DNA from: Orobanche coerulescens
Taxonomy: Eukaryota; Streptophyta; Magnoliopsida; Lamiales; Orobanchaceae
DNA length: 64,000 nt
Direction: 5' to 3'
NCBI GenBank assembly: GCA_033398695.1
Contig: CM065811.1
Location: 74,032,001-74,096,000, forward strand
The stretch's first letter is position 1, and every line of letters starts with the position of its first letter. This document shows, in pieces, positions 21,271-31,329 of this stretch. The notes below the pieces were generated by a model. That model searched no databases, was not told the origin of the DNA, and saw only the letters and a program-made list of their open reading frames with translations. The translations under genes and the position numbers were made by a program.

Positions 21271-23707
21271 TATAACACCCCAAACTAGGCGGCTATTACA
21301 GTGTCATGGACCCCTAACTGGGACCCACCAGGTGGATGAAAAATAATGAATTAAATAATATAACTGTAGTACCGAACCACATTATATTACCAATTACTCC
21401 GATGAGGAGTTTTAAGTACAATACACCCAAGAAATACAGAATACCTGTATATTTTATCTGAAGATAAAATAGACAACACTGAATAAAATGAACATTCAAA
21501 CGGAACTCCAGTGGAAAGTACACATCAAATACACATGAATAACTGAAGAGACTGGGGCCCCTACTAGTATCACTGGGACTCCTCGCCATCAACGTTCTCT
21601 TCTCGTGCTTTTGCCTTGCCATGACCTAAAAACAACATCCCCAACGGGGTCAGTAACACAGAACAACAATCCTCAAGAGTTGAATAAACACAATCATTAA
21701 ATATCTTAGTTATGAAATCAAGCTGAAGAGGGGCAACATAGTACGCCCGTAATGGGACGTGCAAGTGCACAACACGAGTGTCTGGACGCACCCGCACTTG
21801 TACCTAATTAGTTTAACGGAGGCACATTACCGTGTGCACATTCCAGTATGTTGGTGAACCCGCATCACATGACTATCGTGTGCCAGACTAAAAATTCCAC
21901 ACATAACCACCCGACCATGCAATATGGTCCCAGAAGGTCACAAGAACAAAGTGACCATGATGAATATTAATGAATAACAATCTGACAGGGTCAAGAATGA
22001 CTCACCGAGATGAAATAATAATGAAATGAGTGATAGCTCACTGAAATGATTGGAACCGTCGTTCCTCATGGATTGAATGATTAGTTTGATAATTACGAGT
22101 CTCAACATGATTAATATACCATGAATTAATTATGAATATGAATGAACAAAAACCAAAGGAATGAGTATCCTTTTAACCGAGTAAGAATTAACTTAAATAA
22201 ATATCGGTGAAGAAATGTCCTTCCTCGAATAAACGTCCTAAGTGGAAAGGTCGGTCGCTCATACAACCTTAAATAACACAATTTCAAGCAATTCACTTAA
22301 TACACGTATCAATTGTGATTATAACCAATTCAAGAGGTCGATACAACACATCCAAACTCATTGGAGCATTATGACAAACACTTTATGAAGAATCTCCCAT
22401 TATTTATAACCAATCCTAATTGTATCGAAAACCAACCTCCAAATGAGTGATTCACTTCAACAAAACACCATCAACATAATCGATAATCCAATAAGAATAC
22501 ACAAACTCGAGATTACGATAACATCTAATTGAAAACCCCCAAAAATCCAAAGTCAACTCTCAAGGGTTATTGAAAAAAAATCCCCACATACTCAACAAAT
22601 CCGGAAAATACACCAATAAATTCGTAGAAACACATGTATCCAAGGTAAATAATCCATATCCAACATAATAGCAAGCTAACTTGAAGAGATCGGAAGGAAA
22701 AACACTCAAATTCCGAAATTCTAGATTCAAGAAATGTTTACCTTGATTTGGTGTGTTAGAGAGGATTAAATGATGATTAATCCGAACTATAAGCTTGAAG
22801 ATGATGATAGGTGATTGCAGCTCGAAGAGATCTTCCCAAATCATCCAAAATCGCGCGAAATCGCTCAAGGAAGGAGGTGAGATGAGAAAATGACGAAACT
22901 GGACTGAACTGTCCTATATATACTAAACCCAGCTTAGCGCGCGCTAGCTCCTGTGCTTAGTGTGTGCTAGCGGGTTCACCGGGTAATCCAGTATCCACTG
23001 CCTACATTGTTAGCGTGCACTACGTAATTGGTAGCGTGCGCTAACGCCTCTTATTAGCGTACGTTAACCTTGTGTTAGCGTGCGCTACCTGATAGTTGGT
23101 GCCCAGAATATTGGAGTCCAGAATCCTTGCTCGCCTTAGCGTGCGCTACACCTATAACTTAACGTGCGCTACTAATACCATTAGCGTACATTATGATCCA
23201 CTCGTAGCGTGCGCTATGAATTATTCCATCAGCCCAGTACCTATTGGACTGTCTGAACGAGCCTTAGCGCGCGCTACACTAATTGCTTAGCATGCGTTAT
23301 CCAAACTACTAGCGTGCACTATTTCCCATTCATATCATGCGCTACTACAACTCAAATTCAGTCCAGTGCCTTCTGTACTGTCTGCCTCAAATGCACTAGT
23401 ACTAGCGTGCGCTAATACTGAACGTTAGCGTGCGCTACCAGTACTCAATTAGCATGCGCTAAAAAAGTATGTAGCGTACTCTACTCTTCACATCCAGGCA
23501 ACCAAAATATGATGATGATGATAATATCCTCATCTCGATTCTCAAAACAAGGTTGAATGACGATTGATAACTGATATACTATTCAAATTACGCCGAAAGG
23601 TGAATACAATGAATGAATATGAATGATGAATGATTATTAGTGAGGGAAAAATTACTGAGTGACAATTTACTGAATGATAATGAATGAATTTACAACCGGG
23701 TATTACA
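21271..23707 (-). repeat. E1 5' LTR (2,437 bp)
   Basis: Minus-strand LTR from TGTAATACCCGG (23707) to GGGGTGTTATA (21271). It carries the palindrome array at 22935-23483, TATATATA at 22915-22922 and a U5 stem at 21307-21327. The 21330-22800 part is AT-rich, with no coding sequence. Confidence 0.92.
22935..23483 (-). repeat. TAGCGCACGCTA-type palindrome array, E1 5' LTR
   Basis: The same series as 113-669, with many sites better preserved (TAGCGTGCGCTA on the plus strand). It ends about 12 bp from the TATA box, upstream in the sense direction. Confidence 0.87.
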
Positions 23708-24350
23708 GTATATGTGATATTCTATTATGTGTAAAATTGAGTTTACATGTTGTAAATCAGGCTCACCTGTGTACATGTAAAGAGGCTATCTTAAGATATA
23801 TGTTGTGTGGGGACACCTGCACAACCTCAATATTGACATGCATGCTAGATTCATGTTATATGTGGTTTTGTGTGTATGTATTCATGTTGAGGAAAATATT
23901 ATTGATAGAATAATCATTTAATTGCTTTCCATGAGATTGTATATTACTGTGATATGTGTGATTGCCACGATCTGAAGGAAGCTCACCCCACCTATATTGA
24001 TCGCATAGGTTAAACTGAGCCGGATGGACGAAGGAGCGAGCTGAGGGGGCATATGATGATATTTTTATTAAACGATGTTTCTTTTGTGTTTCATGTTTTT
24101 TTTTTGAAATATTATTTGCGGAAACTTTCGATTAGAAATAGCAATTTATAAAATTTTCTTCCGCCGCAATTATTACCTCTTATTTATGTCATGTCATTGC
24201 CTTAATTAATGGGCATTTATTATAGTCAGTGTAGCGACTCGACTTTGTAGGCGAGAATTTTAATATTCTCAAAGGAATTTATTTTTCCTCAAAAATTCAT
24301 ATTTTTATTAATTTTACCTATAAATATCCCTAGAAAGTCGGGGCGTTACA
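23708..24350 (+). repeat. E10: LTR remnant
   Basis: AT-rich, non-coding, ending GGGGCGTTACA at 24350, which looks like a plus-strand LTR 3' end. Its left part was cut away when E1 inserted at 23707/23708. Its own insertion separated the upstream part of the E7 LTR. No internal region is visible. Confidence 0.55.
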
Positions 24351-24760
24351 GCTATCTCAGAGTACTCGGGGGTGGATGCCTGTTATGCATTCAGGTACCT
24401 ACGGTTCGGGAGCAATCACTGTTTCGGCTTGGAAGGAGATGAAGGACACCGATACTAATCACTTATTTTATTTTATTTTATTTTGATCAGTATTTCTCTT
24501 TTGGTCGAGTAATCACCCTTGCATGGGTGTGGTTTGTAAGTGGGTTGTCATTATTTTCTGTATTCAAGTTTAGCATTGTCGTTGAGTTGTGGACTGTGTT
24601 GGTGTTTGAATTGTTTAATGACCTTGTTGGACTGTTTTGTAATCAAGATTGAGCCCGGTCGGTCAATAATTGAGTAGTCTTTTGGAGTTTAGCCTGGTAG
24701 ATTCTTGTGAGAAGGGTCTACGACGTGTGACATTCCCGGTGGAATTCTGAGGGTGTCACA
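24351..24760 (+). repeat. E7 5' LTR, 3' part
   Basis: Ends GGGTGTCACA and is followed by a primer site. A U5 stem lies at 24697-24721 (arms GTAGATTCTT / AAGGGTCTAC). About 90% similar by eye to 62115-62525. The upstream part of the LTR is absent, replaced by E10. Confidence 0.75.
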
Positions 24761-24764
24761 TTTA

Positions 24765-24776
24765 TGGTATCAGAGC
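24765..24776 (+). promoter_or_regulatory. E7 primer binding site
   Basis: TGGTATCAGAGC, a perfect match to the plant initiator-tRNA-Met primer site, four bases after the LTR. Confidence 0.88.
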
Positions 24777-25815
24777 ATAGGTTTGCGGAAACCTAGGCGG
24801 TTGGGTCAATTCCATGTCCTGTGTAAGTCGCGCGCATCACAGTTGTGATTAGTATCATGGTTTCGGCATCATCTTCAGGCAATCCGTGATTGTAAGTCTC
24901 TTGACTGTAAGCCTCCTCATGTGTGTGATATGATTATGTTGTGCTAATTTGTTTAAATCAGTACAAAGGGCTCGAACTTGTTTGTGGCATTATTGCTTTG
25001 AATATAAATGCGTGTACGTGTATAGTCCGGGTGTTAAAGGTTATGTTGTGTATTTTGAAAATCCGGTATATTATCGATTTCCATGTTCATAAGAATAAAT
25101 TCTTAAATATTAATTTTATCCGCTGCACGAACATTTTAAAGTGGTGTTTCGAAATTTTGAAACATTGTGAAATCCTACGATTTAAAATCGTCATATCAAA
25201 TGGTCATGTATTTCAGTGAAAAATCTTTTTTGATAAAACATTTGATAGAAGAGGAAAGATTTTAAACTTTTGGTATTTAAATCTCAATTTAATTTTTTGA
25301 AATATTTCAAATTAGTTATGATATCTTTAAAATTAAAAAAAACATAAATTATTTTATGCATTATTCGAAAACAATTTTAAAATCGACATATGAAGTAAAA
25401 CTTCCTCTTCTAATAAAAAGAACAATATTTACAAGTTATGGGTGAAATGTGAATCACCATCTTATTTTCAAATGATTGTTTTCATAAAGTACAGGCATGT
25501 TATTATCGTCCTCGTCAGAAGGCTAAAATTTGATTTTAAAAATTTGCACGCTGCGAGCTCTAGTTATTTCTGTGGCTCGTATAGTGTCGTTTTAAGGTAT
25601 AATAAGAACACTCGGATTCGTATATATATATATATATATATGCATATTTCACGAATTCTTTTTTATTTTAGTGTTGCCTACTTTACACATTTGGTGATGC
25701 TGGCTGAATCATGTGTGGACGATTGTGGTGTTACTAAGCAGTTGTTTTTTTTGTTTGTTCTGCTACTCTTTTATTTTATGTTTCGAGGATGAAACTTATT
25801 TTAAGGGGAGTAGTA
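24777..25815 (+). mobile_element. E7 internal region, about 1 kb, non-coding
   Basis: Only about 1.05 kb separates the LTRs. I see no Gag, RT or integrase text in any frame; the open frames are short and unsupported. It includes a (TA)n microsatellite near 25620-25640. The right end has GTTTCGAGGATGAAAC then TTTTAAGGGGAGTAGTA, the PPT, abutting an LTR at 25816. It is a small non-autonomous element that would depend on enzymes from related Gypsy elements. Confidence 0.75.
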
Positions 25816-26465
25816 TGTAATATCCTGAATTTTAGAATAATATGTTATCACTGACTTTGTTGGAAGCTTGGTAATATGATTTTTTCGGTAATAGAGGTGA
25901 TATTGAAGAGACGAGAGTAAGGTGTCGGGTAGTATTTTCTAATATTGTCGAATAATTATTAGTAAGAAGGTGACGGTGACGAACGTTGTATTCTCCGATA
26001 AATTATTTATCGAAAATTAGAGAAATTATCCGGACTAAATATGAATTTAGTTGGATGTATTGTAGATGAATTTATAGTCTTGGACCATTTACAATAAGAA
26101 ACTGAGCACTGAAAGTTTAAATAATAATAAATTGGACATTTTCTTGGAAGTGTTGTGGACAAGTATAAACTTTGAAAAATCACCACAAATTTTACGGTGT
26201 TCGAAAATTCTGAAAATTTACAGTATTATTAAAAAATAAAGTAGCTTTCCAACATTTCAAACGGAGAGCCAGTTGGAGTTCGAACGAAAAAGTTATGATC
26301 GAATTAGTAGAGACTGTCAGATAACGAGCGCCGACCGGAGACCGCGTGCGCGAATCGCGCATCAATGCCAGGCGGGCCTAACAGCACGCTGGGCAGTTCA
26401 GCGCGCCGAAAGTGTCTAATACCGTTTATCAATATCTGTAGAAAATGTACTCCTCTTCCGTAAAG
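25816..26465 (+). repeat. E7 second LTR, first part
   Basis: Begins TGTAATATCCTG right after the purine tract and runs to the TAAAG at 26461-26465, where E8 inserted. AT-rich, without coding sequence. A GC-rich patch at about 26330-26410 is the expected promoter area but has no clear palindrome array. Confidence 0.75.
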
Positions 26466-26837
26466 TGATAAGTGTCAGTTTTGTACACTTATCCATGGTT
26501 TGTATTGATAAAATTCACCCATAATTGAGCTAGTCTACTCGTTTTTTTCTTTTAATTTATTAGTTTTAATAATTTTATTTTTATCGGATGATGATCGGAT
26601 TAAATAACTGAATTACTCAAGAAACAACATGTTTAATAAATATTCTCTTTATTGAATTTTGATATATTCATGTTGTAGGGCTTTCCGAGACGAATTCGAC
26701 AGTCTTTCCGGATTCAAAATCGAGTTATATATCAAAAGTTATCATCCAAAGAAGATGCGGGGCAAAAACGCAAAGTCGAGAAATTCGGGCCAAAACGTAA
26801 CTATCAAGCTTCAAATGAGCAAATTTACGAAGCCACG

Positions 26838-26912
26838 TTACGGCCGTAACATTCGGAGTTACGTAGTAAGTCACTTAATTACCGTAACTCCCGAATGTTA
26901 CGGCCGTAACTC
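26838..26912 (+). repeat. GTTACGGCCGTAAC palindromes, E8 5' LTR
   Basis: Two intact copies of the 14-bp palindrome and two decayed ones (around GAGTTACGTAGTAAG and AATTACCGTAACTC), each linked by ATTCGG-type spacers, about 130-190 bp upstream of the TATA box. The 3' LTR has a similar set at 31702-31786, with different bases mutated. Confidence 0.8.
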
Positions 26913-27036
26913 TTGTGAATTACTATGATTTGTCTAATTTTTTATACTTTTTGTGTATTATTGAGGGGATGGCTGGCATTGATCCGATCTAATGTAATAA
27001 TGCTGGAGTTTTGGAGCTATTAGATGACTTTAGGTG

Positions 27037-27044
27037 TATAAATA
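27037..27044 (+). promoter_or_regulatory. E8 5' LTR TATA box
   Basis: TATAAATA in GGTGTATAAATAGACC. The equivalent in the 3' LTR is 31905-31912. Confidence 0.72.
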
Positions 27045-28043
27045 GACCCCTTAGATCCTTCATCATTCACCATTCATCTTATAATTTTCCATTTTCTTGT
27101 AAACTTTTCTTTTTGTGTGAAGAACACACTTGTGTTCTTGAGTGATCTTTGTAAGTGTGGTATAGTATATGTTGTTCAGAGAGTTTATTGCTTCTATCTC
27201 CTTTATCTACTAAGGGAGTTAGGATCAATTCTTTCTCTTGATTCAACTAAGAATGACCACCAAAGCTTGTAATATGTGTAATAAACCCTTCATGGGCTAA
27301 GTAATCTTTAGTTGGGATTATAAACAAGGTTAGTCATGTTATTTATGTTTGTATAAAGATATATTATGAATTACTTATTATTGTGTGTGATTTTCATTGT
27401 TTGAACAATCTTTATTTATTTGGCCAATAAATGACGATATTAATGGTCTTCATATGTTTCGAAAGAAAATATGTTTGATTAGATCAAATGATCTTCACTC
27501 TAAGTTGTTCTAGGGGATAGAAATATACCCCTAGTCCTTAGATGATTCTTTGAGTTATTTTCATAAATCCTAATGCTATGTATTGAAGCCAATCAACATA
27601 GAAATATAGTGGATTGATTCAATATGTAAGGGGCGTTTATAGTTCGAAAGAGAAACCGTCTTTTTAAGGAAAATCGAATCTACATAACAAAATAAGTAAA
27701 TTCACCTTATGATCTCCAATACATCTTTTATAACTAATGACGAACTAAGTTTGTAATCCCAACTATTTTATTTTATCGATAATCAATCTATTATTATTGC
27801 TATCTTTTTATTTCCTTATAATATTAGAACTATTATTGCAATTTCTTTGCAATTATTAAACCAAACTTTTTAATTGTGTGTTTCACTCATCTTAAGTATC
27901 TATAAAAATAGATTAATAGTGTATAATTCAAATTATAACAAAACTTCCTTGTGGGATCGATAAACCGGACTCAAAAGTCCACTTTACTACTTGATACGAT
28001 ATCGTGCACTTGCGATAGTTACACTAAAAGCGTGTCAAGTTTT

Positions 28044-28061
28044 TGGCGCCGTTCTTAGGGA
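28044..28061 (+). promoter_or_regulatory. E8 primer binding site, tRNA-Asp type
   Basis: TGGCGCCGTT followed by CTTAGGGA, a few bases after the LTR. The first ten bases match the complement of the plant tRNA-Asp 3' end. This primer distinguishes E8 from all other elements here. Confidence 0.78.
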
Positions 28062-28264
28062 AGTATAAGTTATATTTGAAATCTTACATTGTAAACTATT
28101 TTTGTAGGTACAAATTTCTCGACGTTGTAACTTAGTACTAAATTGTGTTTGTCGGTCAAGTGGCGGATAAGCGTACTCGTGACTATTAAAGTCGGATTTT
28201 GATTTCCCACAACAAGCGATATTTGTAAATATTTTATTCAATTATTTTCATTGTCTTTTTATTT

Positions 28265-28815
28265 TTGTTTTTTATCATGGACGAAACATTGTTTAAAATT
28301 GAAAAAAGATTTCCCTTTCTAAGCAAAAATGCAATTTTAAAAATTTACAAGACAAGGCTTGAAAGGATGAGGTTGCTTACGAATAAAAGCATACCTTTTG
28401 ACATAAGATTCATGATCGAAGCTAAAGTAAGAATAGAAGGTGAATTCACAGAAACACCAACTAGATTTTTACGGGGCTTGGAAAAGTTCATATGCCAAGA
28501 AGCGAGCAAAGATACTAGCCGTTTGCTATAAATGTGCTAGATGGGCCGTAATGCAAAATGTCGATCTTTAGGAATTCCATCTACAAACAGAAGATAAAAT
28601 TCAGTTCATTAATGATGGTCTGAATAAGGAGAATTTAGATAATATCGAAATTTCTCTTGACACGCATCCTAGTGGACTTGTGTATTACGGAATTCAATGT
28701 TTGTGGAATAAATTCAAACCAGAATATGAACAACGTCTTGGGAATCTGACGTTAAAAGACCCTGTTTGCCAATTTGTAAGAAAATTGGATGGGAAGCTTC
28801 TCCCCGACTCATAGA
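28265..28815 (+). pseudogene. Unrecognised broken coding-like segment in E8
   Basis: An open frame at 28265-28531 (88 codons, from an in-frame MDETLFKIEKRF) continues in a second frame from about 28503 to 28812, with text such as CYKCARWAVMQ, DKIQFINDGLNKENL and THPSGLVYYGIQCLWNKF, and one internal TAG. The amino-acid composition looks like real protein rather than random AT-rich DNA. I do not recognise the family. It could be the remains of this element's gag or a second captured host fragment. Confidence 0.4.
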
Positions 28816-29036
28816 AGGCGTTTAGGCCATTTATGAACGTAAAATTAGAGGAAGATGTGAGCCACAATCACAACTACTGTACATACGCGTAAGTATCTTT
28901 TATTTTTGTCGTGTGGTGAGATTTTCTGAATAAAAATGTGATACGCGATAAAAGCTTTCATTATTCTATTGAGTAGTTGAAGCACAATCAAACGCAATTA
29001 CAAACTTGTTAAACAATTTTTACCTTCTTTTTCTTC

Positions 29037-29044
29037 TATAAATA
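29037..29044 (+). promoter_or_regulatory. Possible TATA box of captured gene
   Basis: TATAAATA lies 90 bp before the LOG-like ATG, followed by a CT-rich leader (CATTCATCC, TTCTCTGTTTCTCTC) like a plant 5' untranslated region. If genuine, the captured stretch includes a promoter. In AT-rich DNA such a box can also arise by chance. Confidence 0.35.
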
Positions 29045-29126
29045 AACTTTCTATTGGTCTCTTTCATTCATCCCTCAAACTTGCACTTTTCTCTGTTTCT
29101 CTCTAAATTTTTTTTTTTTTTCAAAA

Positions 29127-29705
29127 ATGGAGTCATCATCTTCAACAAAAAAATTTTACGATCTGCATTTTTGGTGGATCTAGTTACGGAAAAGAGGCAT
29201 GCTTCATCAAGCGACCCACAACTTGGGTCGTACCTTAGGAGAAAAATGCATTCATGTAGTTTACGGAGGAGGAAGTCTAGGATTAATGGGACGAGTGCAC
29301 TTACGCCTATATGGAAGGAGTAAGAGTGTTGGGAGTAATCCCAAAACCTCGGCCGAAAGTAAAATCACCGGGTCAACTATTGGAGATGAGTTTAGATCTG
29401 TGAATATGCAAGATCGCATAACTCACATGATAAATAATTGGCGCCTTTATCGCCCTTCCGGTGGTTTTGGCACCCTTGAGGAACTTTTTCATGTGGTTAC
29501 GAGCCAGACTAAATGTTCATCAAAACCAATAGGAGTGCTTAATGTCAATGGTTTCTTTGATGGTTTCTTGTCTTTCATCGACTACTCTGTTGAAAAGGGC
29601 TTTATTTCCGAGGCGTGCAAAACGAATCATAGTCGTTGCAACAACACAGAAGAACTAATCAAAAACTCAATGAATTTGTTCCTCAACGAGATCCACTCTA
29701 GCTAA
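29127..29705 (+). pseudogene. LOG: Captured LONELY GUY (cytokinin riboside 5'-monophosphate phosphoribohydrolase) gene copy, frameshifted
   Basis: LOG enzymes release free cytokinin base from its riboside monophosphate. The ATG at 29127 opens MESSSSTKKF; a run of seven A's then shifts the frame to ICIFGGSSYGKEA (LOG N-terminus). A second shift near 29200 leads to a 168-codon open frame (29199-29705). That frame has YGGGSLGLMG (residues 22-31), SGGFGTLEE (87-95; family motif PGGxGTxxE, with Ser for Pro) and IGVLNVNGFFDGFLSFID (111-128). In the family's MHxRKAxM region it reads MQDRITHM, keeping Arg but losing Lys. Plant LOG genes have several introns; none is visible here, which points to capture through spliced RNA. 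No enzyme function is expected from this copy. Confidence 0.88.
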
Positions 29706-29824
29706 AATTGTATGCAGGTAGAAGATTTTACCGTGAAAAACGAAAAGTAGATTCATTCCTCTCCCTTTGATAACCCATATCGGACCCCTTGTATTTTTAC
29801 TTTACAGCCGTGTGTAATAATCGT

Positions 29825-30000
29825 GCTAAATGATGGCAGCTTAAGGAGTTTCTTCTTGATCTCTTGACGCGCATCTATTCACGATTTATGTATTTTTATT
29901 TCATTACTGTAATGTTTATTTCGTGTTTTGCTTTTATAAAAACTTTGATGGCAGCGTAAGGCGACTCTTCGGACTTTCTTGATGCGCATCTAAAAAATTA
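29825..30000 (+). repeat. Imperfect duplication downstream of LOG copy
   Basis: Two units of about 110-120 bp, each with GATGGCAGC(T/G)TAAGG, then a TTCTTGAT segment and GCGCATCTA. The second begins near 29947. Non-coding. Confidence 0.55.
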
Positions 30001-30157
30001 TGTTATACTTATGAGTATATTTTATTTTCTTTTGTGTGTGCCTCGTATATTTATTCTCTTGCAGATTCTAAAAGGCGTTAGCTCAGACATCAACTTTCTT
30101 AACAGGGAGTATTCTGCTTTTCTGCATTGATTTTTATTTTTAAACTGAGGACAGTTT

Positions 30158-30178
30158 TATTTTCAAGTTTGGGGGTGG
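30158..30178 (+). promoter_or_regulatory. Internal polypurine-tract-like copy in E8
   Basis: TCAAGTTTGGGGGTG is identical to the sequence just before the 3' LTR (about 31315-31329). Duplicate purine tracts are known in some Tat/Athila-group elements. Confidence 0.5.
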
Positions 30179-30565
30179 CTTGTTTTAGAATTTTGGTGTG
30201 TTTTGATTGATTTGGTTATTTGCCTTAATTTTTTTTTATTATATATATATATATATTTATAGTATTTTGATTTTTGAGATTTCTAGATCTGGCCATAACA
30301 CAAATAAATTAGCTATATACAAGCTTCTAAAATCGTTTTAACCGGTAAAAAAAATTGTATATTCCAAAATTTTTTTGAGCCTTAATCTCTCTTTCCAAGC
30401 CTTGTAATTATCATATAAAATCGAGTCATTCGTTACCTTGAGAAAAGAAGAATCAATTGGTTGATGAAAAATAAAGCGAAATTTACTTAATTTGTGGAGT
30501 TTTGATTTTTCATGCTTAACTAAAAATGATTTTCTAAAAATTCTATTCCCTAAAAAAGGAGTCAT

Positions 30566-30874
30566 TGGTGAAAAGAGCTACACGTTAGCAAATAACGGTG
30601 TGAAAGCTATCACCTAAAAAAATAAATGACGAAAAGGAGAAGTGTTGAGCGACACCGCCTAATTTTGGAAGTCTTGAATTTTGTGAAAAATAAAGGACTA
30701 ACCATTGTTGGTGCGTAGCTGCCGTCTCAGAAAAATTGGTGAAAAGAGCTACACGTTAGCAAATAACGGTGTGAAAGCTATAACCTTTTTACGAAAAGAA
30801 AAATAATGAGATAGAAATTGTGTTAGTGAAAAGAGCTACACGTTAGCAAATAACGGTGTGAAAGCTATCACTAA
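30566..30874 (+). repeat. Three copies of a 45-bp element in E8
   Basis: GTGAAAAGAGCTACACGTTA followed by GCAAATAACGGTGTGAAAGC occurs near 30567, 30737 and 30826. The copies are nearly perfect and separated by unrelated spacers of about 125 and 45 bp. Each copy contains imperfect inverted arms (AGCTacacg and tgtgaAAGCT). The role is unknown. Confidence 0.8.
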
Positions 30875-31329
30875 AAGGGATGTAGTTTATGAGCAGATTT
30901 GAATTAATTAGCAGCTGAATTTCAATACACTCAATTTTGTGAAAATCACAATATTTGATGACGCCAATGAAATTCTTCTTCATATTGAGTCAAAAAATAA
31001 ACGAGTGATCGAGAGCAACCATTAAAGGGAGTGGAAAAGAAATAATCAACCTTTTGGGGGGAAAACCTTACATTTTGGAATTACAAAATAAGAACCGTGT
31101 TTTAACTTCAAAAACATTAGTAGATTTATTTTGAATCTTGATTCATTTCTATCTACTGTATAAAGCTGGTTGTTGTTTATTAATGGCATTTTGATCTCTT
31201 TTTCTCTTTTTATATTTTAATTTATGTGTGTATTAATTTTCTTATTTTTATTTATTTTTATTTTTATTTTTGGAGTGTGAATAATAAAGAGTCTTGCTCG
31301 GGACTAGCAAGAATTCAAGTTTGGGGGTG
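30875..31329 (+). other. E8 3' untranslated region with polypurine tract
   Basis: AT-rich and non-coding. It ends with TTCAAGTTTGGGGGTG, the likely plus-strand primer, abutting the 3' LTR. Confidence 0.7.

Larger units (their letters stand above)
1..23707 (-). mobile_element. E1: Tekay/Del-like Ty3/Gypsy retrotransposon, left end outside window
   Basis: Minus-strand element. Its 5' LTR is 21271-23707, gag to the start of integrase lies at 17302-20770, the rest of integrase at 940-2133, and a partial 3' LTR fills 1-893. The element is cut by E2, with CTTTG duplicated at 2129-2133 and 17297-17301. Reading across the insertion rejoins the integrase zinc-binding region. Only about 890 bp of the 3' LTR is visible, and it aligns with 22818-23707 of the 5' LTR. 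The gene order protease, RT, RNase H, integrase and the chromodomain-like integrase tail place it among chromoviruses. Tekay/Del is my reading of the integrase and RG-rich Gag. All genes are damaged. Confidence 0.88.
26466..28037 (+). repeat. E8 5' LTR
   Basis: TGATAAGTGTCAG to GCGTGTCA. Contains GTTACGGCCGTAAC sites at about 26838-26912 and TATAAATA at 27037-27044. It pairs with 31330-32906. Confidence 0.92.

Noticed and set aside
24941..25792. Open frames in the E7 interior
   Set aside because: Short, Cys/Ile/Tyr-rich translations of AT-rich DNA without recognisable motifs.
29127..29705. Intact host LOG gene
   Set aside because: Two frameshifts, changed active-site motifs, no introns, and location within an LTR element.
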